From an uncultured Myxococcales bacterium (GTDB taxonomy: Bacteria > Myxococcota > Myxococcia > Myxococcales > Myxococcaceae), in NCBI GenBank assembly GCA_903911905.1, contig CAIWFK010000741.1:1-39991 (forward strand): DNA of 39,991 nucleotides, given 5' to 3'. Positions 7,687-15,779 of this stretch are shown here, piece by piece. How positions within the stretch are numbered: position 1 is the first letter of the stretch; every line of letters starts with the position of its first letter. The notes under the pieces are model-generated. The model was not told where the DNA came from, made no database searches, and saw only the letters and a program-made list of their open reading frames with translations. The position numbers were made by a program, and so were the translations under genes.

Positions 7687-8894
7687 CCCTTTTCGACCGC
7701 CGACTGCTGTTGACCGCCTTCTTCGCCACCACGTCGCTGGCCCAGTCGGTCGTGCCCTGGACCACCGAGACGCCGACGCTGGCCACCTTCACCGCAGGCG
7801 ACCTCGCCATCGTGGTCGATCAAGGGCCGCACCCGCGGGCCCCGGTGGTGCTGGGCGCCGACACGTTCACCAGTGGCGTGTCGGTCTACGCGCTCGACGG
7901 CGGGTTGCTGCAGACCACCTTTCCTGGCGCCACCACCAGCATCGACAGCCGCTCGAACCTGAACCTGCCGGGCGTGCGCACGCTCAGCGCGGTGGTCTCG
8001 GCCACCAACGCCACCATCACCCCCGCACGCCTCGATGATGCGGGGTTGAGCCAGGTGTTCGACGCCACCGGCATCGCCTCGGAAGGGCCCCTGGCCCTGA
8101 CCGCGCTCGCGGACGGCGGGCTCGAGGCCTGGCTGGGCTCGAAGGACCTCACGCTCCATCACCTGCGCTTCGTCGCCGACGGCGGCCAGGCCACGGGCGG
8201 GTTCTCGGGCTTCGTCGAGGTGGACTCGCTGACCCTGCCGGCCGCGGCCAGCGCGATGATCGTCGACGACCGCACTGGCGTGCTCTACGTGGCGATGCCC
8301 ACGGTCGGCATCTCGACCGTCGCCGACGGCGGCCTCACCACGCTGCTCAGCCAGGGGCAGTTCTCGGGGCTGGTGGCGGGGCTGACCATCTACCCCGTGC
8401 TCGACGGCGGCACGCTGTTGCTGACCAGCGTGCCGACCATGAACGAGATCGACGTCTACGACGTGGCGGCGACCATGCAACTGGGCTCGTTCGCCCTCGG
8501 CCCGCCCGACGGCGGCGCGCAGCGGGTCGGCGCCACCCAGGCGCTCGACCTCACGCCCCTGCCCCTGACCGGCTACCCGCTGGGCCTGCTGGTGGTGCAC
8601 GACGGCCTGACCGCCAACTACAAGTACGTCTCGCTGGCCGACCTGGCGACGACCTTCGTCACCTCGACCGGCTTCCCGCTGCCCATCGCGGTGCCCCCCG
8701 CGCCGCCCGATGCCGGCACCGACGGCGGCGTCGACGGCGGCACCGACGCAGGGCACGGTGGTGGCGGCATGGGCGGCATCGGCGGCATCATCGGCGACCC
8801 GCCGAAGACCTGTGGGTGCTCCAGCGCCGAACCGGTGCTGCCCGCGCTGCTGCTCGGGCTCTGGCTGGTGGTGCGCCGTCGTCAGCAGACCTGA
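7683..8894 (+). CDS. Exported protein with MYXO-CTERM sorting tail
   Basis: 403 residues. A signal peptide (RRLLLTAFFATTSLAQS) starts the protein. The body is beta-rich with many DGG turns (residues about 30-340), which suggests a propeller-like fold. Then comes a spacer of repeated DAG/DGG and Gly/Met residues. The C-terminus has CGCSS, a single hydrophobic helix (PVLPALLLGLWLVV) and RRRQQT. This order of Cys motif, helix and Arg cluster is the MYXO-CTERM pattern, known to be processed so that the protein ends up anchored at the cell surface. The start overlaps the stop of the MopE-like gene by four bases. No enzymatic motif is visible. Product class is confident, function unknown. Confidence 0.85.
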   Translation: MTLFDRRLLLTAFFATTSLAQSVVPWTTETPTLATFTAGDLAIVVDQGPHPRAPVVLGADTFTSGVSVYALDGGLLQTTFPGATTSIDSRSNLNLPGVRTLSAVVSATNATITPARLDDAGLSQVFDATGIASEGPLALTALADGGLEAWLGSKDLTLHHLRFVADGGQATGGFSGFVEVDSLTLPAAASAMIVDDRTGVLYVAMPTVGISTVADGGLTTLLSQGQFSGLVAGLTIYPVLDGGTLLLTSVPTMNEIDVYDVAATMQLGSFALGPPDGGAQRVGATQALDLTPLPLTGYPLGLLVVHDGLTANYKYVSLADLATTFVTSTGFPLPIAVPPAPPDAGTDGGVDGGTDAGHGGGGMGGIGGIIGDPPKTCGCSSAEPVLPALLLGLWLVVRRRQQT

Positions 8895-9004
8895 GAGGCC
8901 GGTCATTGCTGTTGCCGTCGACCCCGCGCCGTCGCAGAGTCGCGCGCACGCGCGAAGGGTTCCCTTTCGTCGAAGCGCTGCACGTTTCGCCCGCCTGACC
9001 GACC

Positions 9005-10879
9005 ATGACCAACCTCTTTCGCTCGTTGCCCCTGCGTCCAATCACCCTCGCTGCCGTGGCCCTCGGCCTGGCCTGCCAGAGCACGCCCCAGCCGATTCCC
9101 AACACGGTGCACGACGCGCAGCCCATCGAGCTGCCGGTGTACAAGCCGCCGAAGACCCGCGCGCCGGTGCACCTGACGCTGGTCGGCACCAACGACCTGC
9201 ACGGCTGGGTGATGACCCAGACCGAAAAGTTCCCCTCGGGTGACCTGCGCTTCGGCGGCGCGGCGGTGCTCGCGTCGTACCTGCAGGTGCTGCGCGAAGA
9301 GAACCCCGCGGGCGTGCTGCTGCTCGACGCCGGCGACCTCTTCCAGGGCACGCTGATGTCGAACCTCACCGAGGGCAGCGCGGTCATCGACGCCTTCAAC
9401 CTGCTCGGCTACGACGCCGCCAGCATCGGCAACCACGAGTTCGACTACGGCCCGGTGGGCCCGGTCTCGGCCGCCACCCAGCCCAGCATGGACCCGTTCG
9501 GCGCGCTCAAGGCCCGCATCAACCAGGCGAAGTTTCCCCTGCTCTCGACCAACATCTACGAGAGCGCCACGGGGCTTCGGCCCGAATGGCTCAAGGGCGA
9601 CGGCAGCATCATCGTCGAGCGCGCCGGTCTGAAGGTCGGCATCTTCGGCCTGACCACGCCCCAGACCCCCAGCGTGACCCTGCCCATCAACGTGGCCAGC
9701 CTGCGCTTCGGCTCGCTCGCGCCCGAGGCCATGACCGCCTCGCGACGGCTGCGCGAACGGGGCGCCGACCTGGTCATCGCGGTGGTGCACGCGGGGGGCA
9801 AGTGCGGCGAGGTCGACGACCCCAAGAACACCCGCTCGTGCGACCTGGACCAGGGCGAGGTCTTCGAGATGATGAAGGCCCTGCCCGAAGGCACGCTCGA
9901 CGCGGTGGTCGCCGGCCACACGCACGCGCAGATCGGCCACTTCGTCAACGGCACGCCGGTCATCGAGAGCTGGGCGCTGGGCCGCTACTTCGGCATCGTC
10001 GACCTCTTCGTCGACCCGCAGACCCGCAAGGTGCTGCCCGAGAAGACCCACATCGAGTCGGGCATTTCGCTGTGCGAGACCGTCGACGAGGCCACCGGCT
10101 CGTGCGACGCGCGCAAGCTCACCGCCAACGCCGCCGGCGTGAAGGTCGTGCCCGCCCGCTTCCACGGCCGGACCATTTCGGCCAACACCGAGGTGGCGGC
10201 CGCGCTCGCTCCGGCCTTCGAGCAGGTGGCCGCGCTGCAGACCCGCGCGCTGGGCATCACCGTGCCCCAGCCACTGGGTCGCCACTACGAAGACGAGAGC
10301 GCGCTGGGCAGCATGCTGGCCGACGCGATGCGGGCGATGTGCAAGGCCGACATCGCGCTGCTCAACCCGGGCGGCCTGCGCGCCGACCTGCGCTCGGGCC
10401 CGCTGACCTACGGGCAGCTCTACGAGGTGCTGCCCTTCGACAACCAGGTCGCCACGCTCGACCTGTCGGGCGAGCAACTGCGTCACCTGCTGACCGCGGC
10501 CTTCGGCGGGCGCAAGGGCGTCTTCCAGTTCTCGGGGCTCGAGGTGAAGCTGGGGCGCTGCCCGTCACCCGACCGGCTCAAGGGCTTCTCGCTGCCGGGC
10601 GGCAAGGCCATCGACCCGCAGGCGCGCTACCGGGTGGTGATGCCCGACTTTCTCGCGCGCGGCGGCGACGGGCTGGGGCCGGTGCTGGCCACCTTCGAGC
10701 CCGAGCGCGTCGACCTGGGTGACACCCGCGCCACCAACCTGCGAGACGAGCTGGTCACCTTCTTCAAGGACCGCAAGCAGCCGCTGGTCGCGCCCAAACC
10801 CGGTCGCGTGACCTTCCTCGACGCGGGTGGACACTGCAGTGCGGGCGCGAAAATCGACACCCACAACGGCGCGCCCTGA
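9005..10879 (+). CDS. 5'-nucleotidase/2',3'-cyclic phosphodiesterase-family lipoprotein
   Basis: 624 residues. The signal ends in a lipobox (LGLAC, Cys24), so the enzyme should be lipid-anchored outside the cytoplasm. The calcineurin-like N-terminal domain contains TNDLHG (about residues 61-66), a LDAGDLFQG metal motif, the catalytic GNHEFDYG (about 141-148) and VVAGHTHAQ near 303. The C-terminal substrate-binding domain is present in full: NPGGLRADLRSGPLTYG and YRVVMPDFLARGGDG. These are the hallmarks of the UshA/5'-nucleotidase family, which dephosphorylates nucleotides or hydrolyses nucleotide sugars. The substrate cannot be assigned by eye. It is 110 bp from the MYXO-CTERM gene on the same strand, and may be cotranscribed or have its own promoter. 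Length and both domains look complete. Confidence 0.93.
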   Translation: MTNLFRSLPLRPITLAAVALGLACQSTPQPIPNTVHDAQPIELPVYKPPKTRAPVHLTLVGTNDLHGWVMTQTEKFPSGDLRFGGAAVLASYLQVLREENPAGVLLLDAGDLFQGTLMSNLTEGSAVIDAFNLLGYDAASIGNHEFDYGPVGPVSAATQPSMDPFGALKARINQAKFPLLSTNIYESATGLRPEWLKGDGSIIVERAGLKVGIFGLTTPQTPSVTLPINVASLRFGSLAPEAMTASRRLRERGADLVIAVVHAGGKCGEVDDPKNTRSCDLDQGEVFEMMKALPEGTLDAVVAGHTHAQIGHFVNGTPVIESWALGRYFGIVDLFVDPQTRKVLPEKTHIESGISLCETVDEATGSCDARKLTANAAGVKVVPARFHGRTISANTEVAAALAPAFEQVAALQTRALGITVPQPLGRHYEDESALGSMLADAMRAMCKADIALLNPGGLRADLRSGPLTYGQLYEVLPFDNQVATLDLSGEQLRHLLTAAFGGRKGVFQFSGLEVKLGRCPSPDRLKGFSLPGGKAIDPQARYRVVMPDFLARGGDGLGPVLATFEPERVDLGDTRATNLRDELVTFFKDRKQPLVAPKPGRVTFLDAGGHCSAGAKIDTHNGAP

Positions 10880-11073
10880 GCCGTTGGCCCGCCGGGCAAG
10901 GCAGGGGTGCGCACACCTGCGCACCTCGGGTCGTGCTCCTTCCGACGCGACGTCGCTGCGCGGCAAAGCGTCAAAAAGACTTTGGAATCGACGCCAGGGC
11001 CGATAAATCGGCTCACAACGCTACAGCCCATGCCGGGTTGCCGCGCTATGCTTCACCGAAGAAGGCGCGGGAA

Positions 11074-11104
11074 CCCGTCGAACGGGAGGGCCACGGCTTG
11101 GCCC
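11074..11104 (+). promoter_or_regulatory. Two tandem hairpins in the leader of the zinc-ribbon gene
   Basis: CCCGT/ACGGG pair at 11074-11086 around a 3-nt loop. GGGCCA/TGGCCC pair at 11088-11104 around a 5-nt loop, and this second stem is followed by TTTTCC. The structures end 17 bases before an excellent AAAGGAGGG ribosome site. The second hairpin plus T-run resembles a weak intrinsic terminator, so attenuation of the downstream gene is possible. Pairing is directly seen; regulation is inferred. Confidence 0.4.
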
Positions 11105-11121
11105 TTTTCCTCACCCGCACC

Positions 11122-11130
11122 AAAGGAGGG
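11122..11130 (+). promoter_or_regulatory. Strong ribosome binding site that sets the zinc-ribbon gene start
   Basis: AAAGGAGGG, a near-perfect anti-16S match, lies 3-6 bases before the GTG at 11134. It is the best Shine-Dalgarno in this half of the window and decides the start in favour of this GTG over upstream in-frame codons and the ATG at 11155. Confidence 0.75.
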
Positions 11131-11133
11131 TTC

Positions 11134-11583
11134 GTGCTCTACAAAGTCACCCCCATGCTGACCCCGGTCGAGAAGACCGCGAAGACCGCCGACCGGCAGA
11201 CCGACCCGAACGCTCCTGCGAAGGAACCGCGCAAGCGCCGCAAGTCGGCGGTGTACGACGCCGAGGGGCACGAGGTGCTCATCACCATGATGTGCCTGAA
11301 GTGCCGGTCGATGAAGCCGCTGGCGATGTTCGGCCTGCGCAAGATGGCCGACGGCGCCATTCGCAACCAGCCCTGGTGCCGCACCTGCCGCTCGGGCGCG
11401 GGCACCAAGAAGAAGAGCGAGGTGGTCGAGCACGAGACCGACGAGGCGAGCGTTTCCGTGTCGGCCTCGGCGTCGCTCGGCTCGAGCACCGAGATCAGCG
11501 GCGAGCACGAAGCGCCCGCGACCATCGAGACGCCTGCGGTGCAGCGCACCGACGCGCCCGCCGGGTTGCCCGACGGCGTCTGA
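11134..11583 (+). CDS. Small zinc-ribbon-like protein
   Basis: 149 residues from the GTG at 11134. A basic N-terminal stretch (EPRKRRKS, about 31-38) leads into two CxxC pairs: Cys54/Cys57 (CLKC) and Cys82/Cys85 (CRTC), separated by 24 residues with KPLAMFGLRKMADG. This spacing fits a four-cysteine zinc ribbon that could bind nucleic acid or protein. After residue 92 the chain is Lys-rich, then Ser/Glu/Ala-rich and probably disordered. There is no signal peptide. It stands alone between the nucleotidase gene and a tRNA gene, with a structured leader and a very strong ribosome site, so it is probably well expressed. I do not recognise a named family, and the cognate target is unknown. Confidence 0.75.
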   Translation: MLYKVTPMLTPVEKTAKTADRQTDPNAPAKEPRKRRKSAVYDAEGHEVLITMMCLKCRSMKPLAMFGLRKMADGAIRNQPWCRTCRSGAGTKKKSEVVEHETDEASVSVSASASLGSSTEISGEHEAPATIETPAVQRTDAPAGLPDGV

Positions 11584-11597
11584 AAGACGCAGCAGGG

Positions 11598-11635
11598 AAA
11601 AAAGAAACCCTGCCACGGCGTGAACCGGGGCAGGG
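11598..11635 (-). terminator. Intrinsic terminator of tRNA-Ala
   Basis: Read on the minus strand, CCCTGCC (11635-11629) pairs with GGCAGGG (11614-11608) around a 14-nt loop and is followed directly by TTTCTTTTTT. This is a textbook rho-independent terminator 30 bases after the tRNA. On the plus strand GCAGGG at 11592-11597 can pair with the same CCCTGC, which may mark the end of the zinc-ribbon mRNA too. Confidence 0.85.
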
Positions 11636-11664
11636 TCGCAGCGACAACCGTTTTCAGATGTCTG

Positions 11665-11737
<73 letters not shown>

Positions 11738-11771
11738 AGATGTTCGAACGGACGTCGCTGCAAGTGGCGGC

Positions 11772-11800
11772 TGACTACCGGGTTGAAACTGTGGAGTCAA
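11772..11800 (-). promoter_or_regulatory. Probable tRNA-Ala promoter
   Basis: On the minus strand TTGACT (11800-11795) lies 17 bases before TAGTCA (11777-11772). The -35 match is good and the -10 match is poor. Predicted transcription start is about 25-30 bases before the mature tRNA end, which suits a short 5' leader. Confidence 0.45.
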
Positions 11801-11895
11801 CAGGGAATCAAAAGCGCGGTTCGCCAGAAGAAAGTTGCTCGACGAGGCCGCGAAAACGGCAACATCGTGCGCCCCCGCACCGACACCGATGCCGT

Positions 11896-11925
11896 TTGAC
11901 TTTAGTGAACTCCGACTGACATAAG
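11896..11925 (+). promoter_or_regulatory. Sigma-70-like promoter of the TPR gene
   Basis: TTGACT (11896-11901), an 18-base spacer and CATAAG (11920-11925). The expected transcription start falls near 11932, only a few bases before the ATG at 11938. No Shine-Dalgarno is visible, so the message may be nearly leaderless. Confidence 0.45.
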
Positions 11926-11937
11926 AATTTCCCGCCG

Positions 11938-14313
11938 ATGCCTCCAGCCACGAAGACGTTGAGCCAGGCCGAGCTCACCAAGCTTGAGCACGCGTTTGCG
12001 ACCGACCCGGTTTCCGAGGCGTACAAGCCCCTCGCCGAGGCCTACCTGGGCATGGGTCGCTTCATGGAGGCGATGGTCGTCTGCAAGAAGGGCGTGAAGG
12101 CACACCCCAACCGCCCCGACCCTCGCATGCTGTTGGCGCGGGTCTACGCTGATCAGGGCAAGGACAAGAAGGCGGTCGAAGAGCTGGCCGCCGCGATGCA
12201 GATTGCGCCTGGCGACAAGGGCGTGCTGCGCATGATGGGCTCGCTGCAGATCAAGACGGGCGAGGCCGACGCGGGCAAGGCGAACCTGCTCAAGGCGTTC
12301 GAGGTCGACCCCGGCGACGCCGAGACTCTCGAAGCGATGGGCAAGTACGGCGTGGCGGTGCCGAAGGCTGCCGAGCCGCCGCCCCCTCCTGCTCCAGCGC
12401 CGGTCGCGGTGGCCGCGCCGATCGCCGCTGCGCCGAGCGTGCAGGTCTCGACCGAGACCGAGACCGCGGCGCCCGCCCCCGCCGCCGCCCAGACCTCGAC
12501 TCCTGCAGCGCCCGCTCGCAAGGCGGCTCCGGCCGCGCGCCCAGCGGCTCAGGCCCGCCCCGCGCAGCGCCGCGAGTACGACGAAGACTCGATTTCGGAA
12601 GCCACCGAGCTGCCCCCGCCCCGCAAGGCGTCGAAGGGCGGCAACTCGCGGGCGATGTTCTTCATTCTCATCTTCCTCGTGCCGCTGTCGGCCGCCGGCT
12701 ACTACGGCTACGGGCAGTACAAGGCGAAGCAGATTCGCGACGCGAACAAGCTGCTGCGCGACGCGACCGACAAGCTGAAGACCGACACCTTCGCGGCGTA
12801 CCAGGTGGCGATCAAGGCCGCCGAAGACGCGCTGTCGGTCAACGCGTCGGCCGACACCAACCGCATCGCCCGCGGGCTGCTGGCCTACGGCTACACGGTG
12901 CGGTGGGGCGAGCACCAGCACGACTCGGACAACCGCGAGCACGCGCTGACCAACATCAAGGCGGGCATCGAGTCGAAGGACCAGAGCAACTACCTGGCCG
13001 CGGCCGAAGCGCTGTTCGACTACTACGACGGCAAGAGCGCCGAGGCGCTGCGGAAAATCGACGAGCGCATCAAGACGGCCGAGGCCGACAAGAAGCAGGT
13101 GTCGATCTTCTACCTGACGCAGGGCCTGATTCTGATGAACACCGGCTCGCTCGACGACGCGCGCCTGAGCCTGGAGCGCGCGCAGATCATCGCGCCCGAC
13201 GACCCGCGCGTCTTCGTGGCGCTGGGCAACCTGCAGCGTCGCCGCGGCGCCGACATGGTGGCGCTGACCGCGTTCAACAACGCGCTCAAGTACACGCGCA
13301 ATTCGCACCCCGACGCGCTGCTGGGCACCGCGAACCTGATTCTCGACCAGGAGAACCCGGGCAAGGGCTACATCACCGCCTCGCAGTACGTGAAGACGCT
13401 GCTCGACATGGAGCCGCCGCCCTCGCCGCGCGAGCTGGCCGAGGCGCACTTCGTCAAGGCGCTGCTCATCTCGCGCGTGACCACCGACCTGCCCCAGTAC
13501 AGGGACGAGGCCTTCAAGAAGGACCTGACCGACAAGACCGGCATCTCGGGCGACAAGAACGCTGCGGCGAAGGACATCGACCGCGAAGAAAAAGAGGGCC
13601 TGGGTCTCGACCAACGCAACCCCGAGCTGTCGCTGGTGAAGGGGCGTCGGCTGGCGTCGGAAGGGAAGATCGACGACGCGGCGGTCGAGCTGCGCAAGGC
13701 GATCGAGATCAACGGGACGGCGGCGCACTACCACGTCGAGTTGGCGAAGGTGCTGATGCGCAAGGAAGGTGGCGACCCGGCGGCCGAAGAGGTGCTCAAG
13801 AAGGCGCTCTCGCTGGTGCCGAACAGCCCGAAGCTGCTCACCATGCTGGGGCAGGTGCAGGCGCGGCAGAAGAAGTACGCCGACGCCGAGGCCACGCTCG
13901 AGAAGGCGACCAGCGACGAGAAGGCGCGCAACCCCGACGCCCGCTTCCTGCTGGGCAAGCTGCTGCGCGACGACAAGAAGGACTACGAGCGGGCCATCAA
14001 GCTGATCGACCGCGCGGCCGGTGAATACTTCAACGACACCGGCATGGCGGCGACGGCCTACGACGACCTGGGCGTGACGCTCGAGCTGCGCAACAAGGAC
14101 GGCGACAAGGACCGCGCGCGCGGCGCGTACGAGAAGTCGTACGGCTACGACAAGGAATACGCGCCGGTGCTCTGCCACTACGTGAAGTTCCTGGGCAAGC
14201 TCAACGACCCGAAGGAAAAGGACAAGCTCAAGAGCCTGTCCGATGCGCTCAAGGCCGCCGACCCGCAGAACACCTGCCTGGGTGGTGGCGCCGAGAAGCC
14301 GAAGGAAGGCTAA
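11938..14313 (+). CDS. Membrane-anchored TPR repeat protein
   Basis: 791 residues. An N-terminal cytoplasmic TPR block (about 1-140: AYKPLAEAYLGMGRFMEAM and following repeats) is joined by a Pro/Ala-rich linker (about 144-235) to one transmembrane helix (about 240-260, MFFILIFLVPLSAAGYYGYG). A long second TPR array (about 270-780) follows on the other side of the membrane, ending in a Lys/Glu-rich tail. TPRs are protein-binding scaffolds; having arrays on both sides of the inner membrane suggests a bridging role. No enzymatic motif is seen. The start is fixed by the promoter immediately upstream and by the first TPR. It diverges from tRNA-Ala and is followed on the same strand by ctaB. Confidence 0.88.
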   Translation: MPPATKTLSQAELTKLEHAFATDPVSEAYKPLAEAYLGMGRFMEAMVVCKKGVKAHPNRPDPRMLLARVYADQGKDKKAVEELAAAMQIAPGDKGVLRMMGSLQIKTGEADAGKANLLKAFEVDPGDAETLEAMGKYGVAVPKAAEPPPPPAPAPVAVAAPIAAAPSVQVSTETETAAPAPAAAQTSTPAAPARKAAPAARPAAQARPAQRREYDEDSISEATELPPPRKASKGGNSRAMFFILIFLVPLSAAGYYGYGQYKAKQIRDANKLLRDATDKLKTDTFAAYQVAIKAAEDALSVNASADTNRIARGLLAYGYTVRWGEHQHDSDNREHALTNIKAGIESKDQSNYLAAAEALFDYYDGKSAEALRKIDERIKTAEADKKQVSIFYLTQGLILMNTGSLDDARLSLERAQIIAPDDPRVFVALGNLQRRRGADMVALTAFNNALKYTRNSHPDALLGTANLILDQENPGKGYITASQYVKTLLDMEPPPSPRELAEAHFVKALLISRVTTDLPQYRDEAFKKDLTDKTGISGDKNAAAKDIDREEKEGLGLDQRNPELSLVKGRRLASEGKIDDAAVELRKAIEINGTAAHYHVELAKVLMRKEGGDPAAEEVLKKALSLVPNSPKLLTMLGQVQARQKKYADAEATLEKATSDEKARNPDARFLLGKLLRDDKKDYERAIKLIDRAAGEYFNDTGMAATAYDDLGVTLELRNKDGDKDRARGAYEKSYGYDKEYAPVLCHYVKFLGKLNDPKEKDKLKSLSDALKAADPQNTCLGGGAEKPKEG

Positions 14314-14336
14314 CAGCAGGGCTTCGGTCGTCTTTC

Positions 14337-14362
14337 GGGCCCGGCCTTGTCGTGGCGGGCCC
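14337..14362 (+). other. GC hairpin between the TPR gene and ctaB
   Basis: GGGCCCG and CGGGCCC pair perfectly over 7 bp around a 12-nt loop, 23 bases after the TPR stop. No T-run follows, so it is at most a weak terminator or an mRNA-stabilising end between the two genes. Confidence 0.4.
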
Positions 14363-14403
14363 TCGTAGGTAAGAGCCTGCGCGTGCACGCGTCGTCCAAA
14401 GCG

Positions 14404-15291
14404 ATGGAGGTCAGCGCTCCGGTCGGGGCGTGGGCGATCGCGAAGGACTTCATTTCGCTGACCAAGCCGCGCCTCTCGGGCCAGGTGCTCTTCACCGCGG
14501 CGGGGGGCATGTGGTTGTCGGGCGTGTCGGTGCCCTGGTGGACGTGGGTCTGCACGCTGGTCGGCACGGCCGGCACGGTGGGCGCGGCGAACGCCTTCAA
14601 CTGCGTGATGGAGCGCGAGTCGGACCGGCACATGGGCCGCACGCAGCACCGGCCATTGCCCGCGGGGCGGATGGAAGCGACGCCGGCGCTGGCCTTCGCG
14701 GCGGCGATGGCGACCTTCTCGTTGCCGTTGTTGTGGGCGGGCAGCAACACGTTGACCGGGGTGCTGGGGCTCTTGGCCATCTTCAGCTACGTGCTGGTGT
14801 ACACGCCGCTCAAGTCGCGCACGCACCTGGCGATGCAGGTGGGCGCGTTTCCCGGCGCGTTGCCTCCGTTGATGGGGTGGACGGCGGCCACGGGGCACGT
14901 GTCGGCGATGGGGCTGGCGCTGTTCGGCATTCTGTTCTTCTGGCAACTGCCGCACTTCATCGCCATCGCGCTGTTCCGCAAGCGCGAGTACCAGGCGGCG
15001 GGGTTGACGAGTCTGCCGCTGGCGCTGGGCGACGCGGTGGCGCGGTGGCACGCGGTGGCGTACCTGGTGGCGCTGCTGGCGGTCTCGCTGGTGCCGGTGG
15101 CGATTGGAGCCGCGGGTTGGCCGTACGGCATGCTGGCGGTGGTGCTGGGCGTGGGCTTTCTGGCGGAAGGCCTGCGCGGGGCGCTTCGCAACGGCGACGC
15201 GGTGTGGGCGCGACGGCTCTTCGGGGTATCGCTGCTGTATCTGACGGCGTTGTTTCTGACGCTGGGCGTCGACTTTGCGCTGAGGTCCTGA
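14404..15291 (+). CDS. ctaB: Protohaem IX farnesyltransferase (haem O synthase)
   Basis: 295 residues from the ATG at 14404; a GTG at 14383 preceded by AGGTAAG is an alternative. It is an integral membrane UbiA-type prenyltransferase with about nine hydrophobic segments. It transfers a farnesyl group to haem B to make haem O for haem-copper oxidases. The first aspartate-rich motif is present as NCVMERESDRHMGRTQHRPLP, in which Glu replaces the first of the usual Asp residues. YTPLKSRT and the loop FFWQLPHFIAIALFRKREY are characteristic of CyoE/CtaB rather than of other UbiA enzymes. No oxidase or ctaA gene is next to it in this window, which is unusual but not unique. Function is assigned with high confidence. 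Confidence 0.93.
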   Translation: MEVSAPVGAWAIAKDFISLTKPRLSGQVLFTAAGGMWLSGVSVPWWTWVCTLVGTAGTVGAANAFNCVMERESDRHMGRTQHRPLPAGRMEATPALAFAAAMATFSLPLLWAGSNTLTGVLGLLAIFSYVLVYTPLKSRTHLAMQVGAFPGALPPLMGWTAATGHVSAMGLALFGILFFWQLPHFIAIALFRKREYQAAGLTSLPLALGDAVARWHAVAYLVALLAVSLVPVAIGAAGWPYGMLAVVLGVGFLAEGLRGALRNGDAVWARRLFGVSLLYLTALFLTLGVDFALRS

Positions 15292-15329
15292 GGTCGTCGA
15301 ACACCCTCGCGGTGAACGTGACCCGGGGC

Positions 15330-15358
15330 TTGTTTCACTCACCCGAGCGGACTACACA
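15330..15358 (+). promoter_or_regulatory. Weak candidate promoter before the PqqD-like gene
   Basis: TTGTTT (15330-15335), a 17-base spacer and TACACA (15353-15358), 42 bases before the ATG at 15400. Each hexamer matches the consensus at about half its positions, so the call is tentative. Confidence 0.3.
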
Positions 15359-15399
15359 CCGATCAGCGGCCGGCCTGGGCCGACGAAGGCGTTGGAATC

Positions 15400-15717
15400 A
15401 TGGGTAAAACCGAGACCAGCGCAACCGGGGGAATCACGTTGCAGACCGTTCCACGCGTGCACGACGAGGCGGCGATGCGCCAGGTCGGCGGGCGCTGGGT
15501 CGCGGCCACGTCGGACGACCGTTTGCATACGTTCGCCGGGCCGGAGGGCGTTTCTGACGTGGCTGAGCGAATCGTGTCACTGGTCGATGGGGAGCGGACG
15601 GTCGCGGAGATCGTGCAGCGGTTGATCGAGGAATTCGAGGTGTCGAGCGAAGTCGCCGAGGCCGACACCCTGCAGTTCATTTCGGAGTTGGTCCACAAAC
15701 AGGTGCTCAGCACGTAA
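15400..15717 (+). CDS. Free-standing PqqD-like peptide-recognition protein
   Basis: 105 residues. After a short N-terminal tail, residues about 18-103 show the PqqD pattern: a beta region with GGRWVAATSDDRLHTF, then the signature LVDGERTVAEIVQRLIEEFEV and a final helix FISELVHKQVL. PqqD and related RRE domains are known to bind leader peptides of ribosomally made peptides and to present them to modifying enzymes. No pqqA, pqqB, pqqC or pqqE gene is adjacent, so this is not a PQQ operon. It lies 62 bp before a giant surface lipoprotein that overlaps a 60-residue Cys-rich peptide, an obvious possible client. Stand-alone PqqD-like proteins also occur in Myxococcota without proven clients, so the partner is inferred. 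Confidence 0.85.
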   Translation: MGKTETSATGGITLQTVPRVHDEAAMRQVGGRWVAATSDDRLHTFAGPEGVSDVAERIVSLVDGERTVAEIVQRLIEEFEVSSEVAEADTLQFISELVHKQVLST

Positions 15718-15779
15718 GCCTTCGTTTCTGAATGGCGACGCGGGGTTGAGGCACCAACGCGGTACGGAAGGGAACGCTC

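Noticed and set aside
11902-15342. Very long minus-strand open frame opposite the TPR and ctaB genes
   Set aside because: It is Arg/His/Gln/Val-rich without domains and is the mirror of real genes in GC-rich DNA.
15400-15717. PQQ biosynthesis operon
   Set aside because: Only a PqqD-like gene is present; there is no PqqA, PqqB, PqqC or PqqE, and the neighbours are a haem O synthase and a surface protein.
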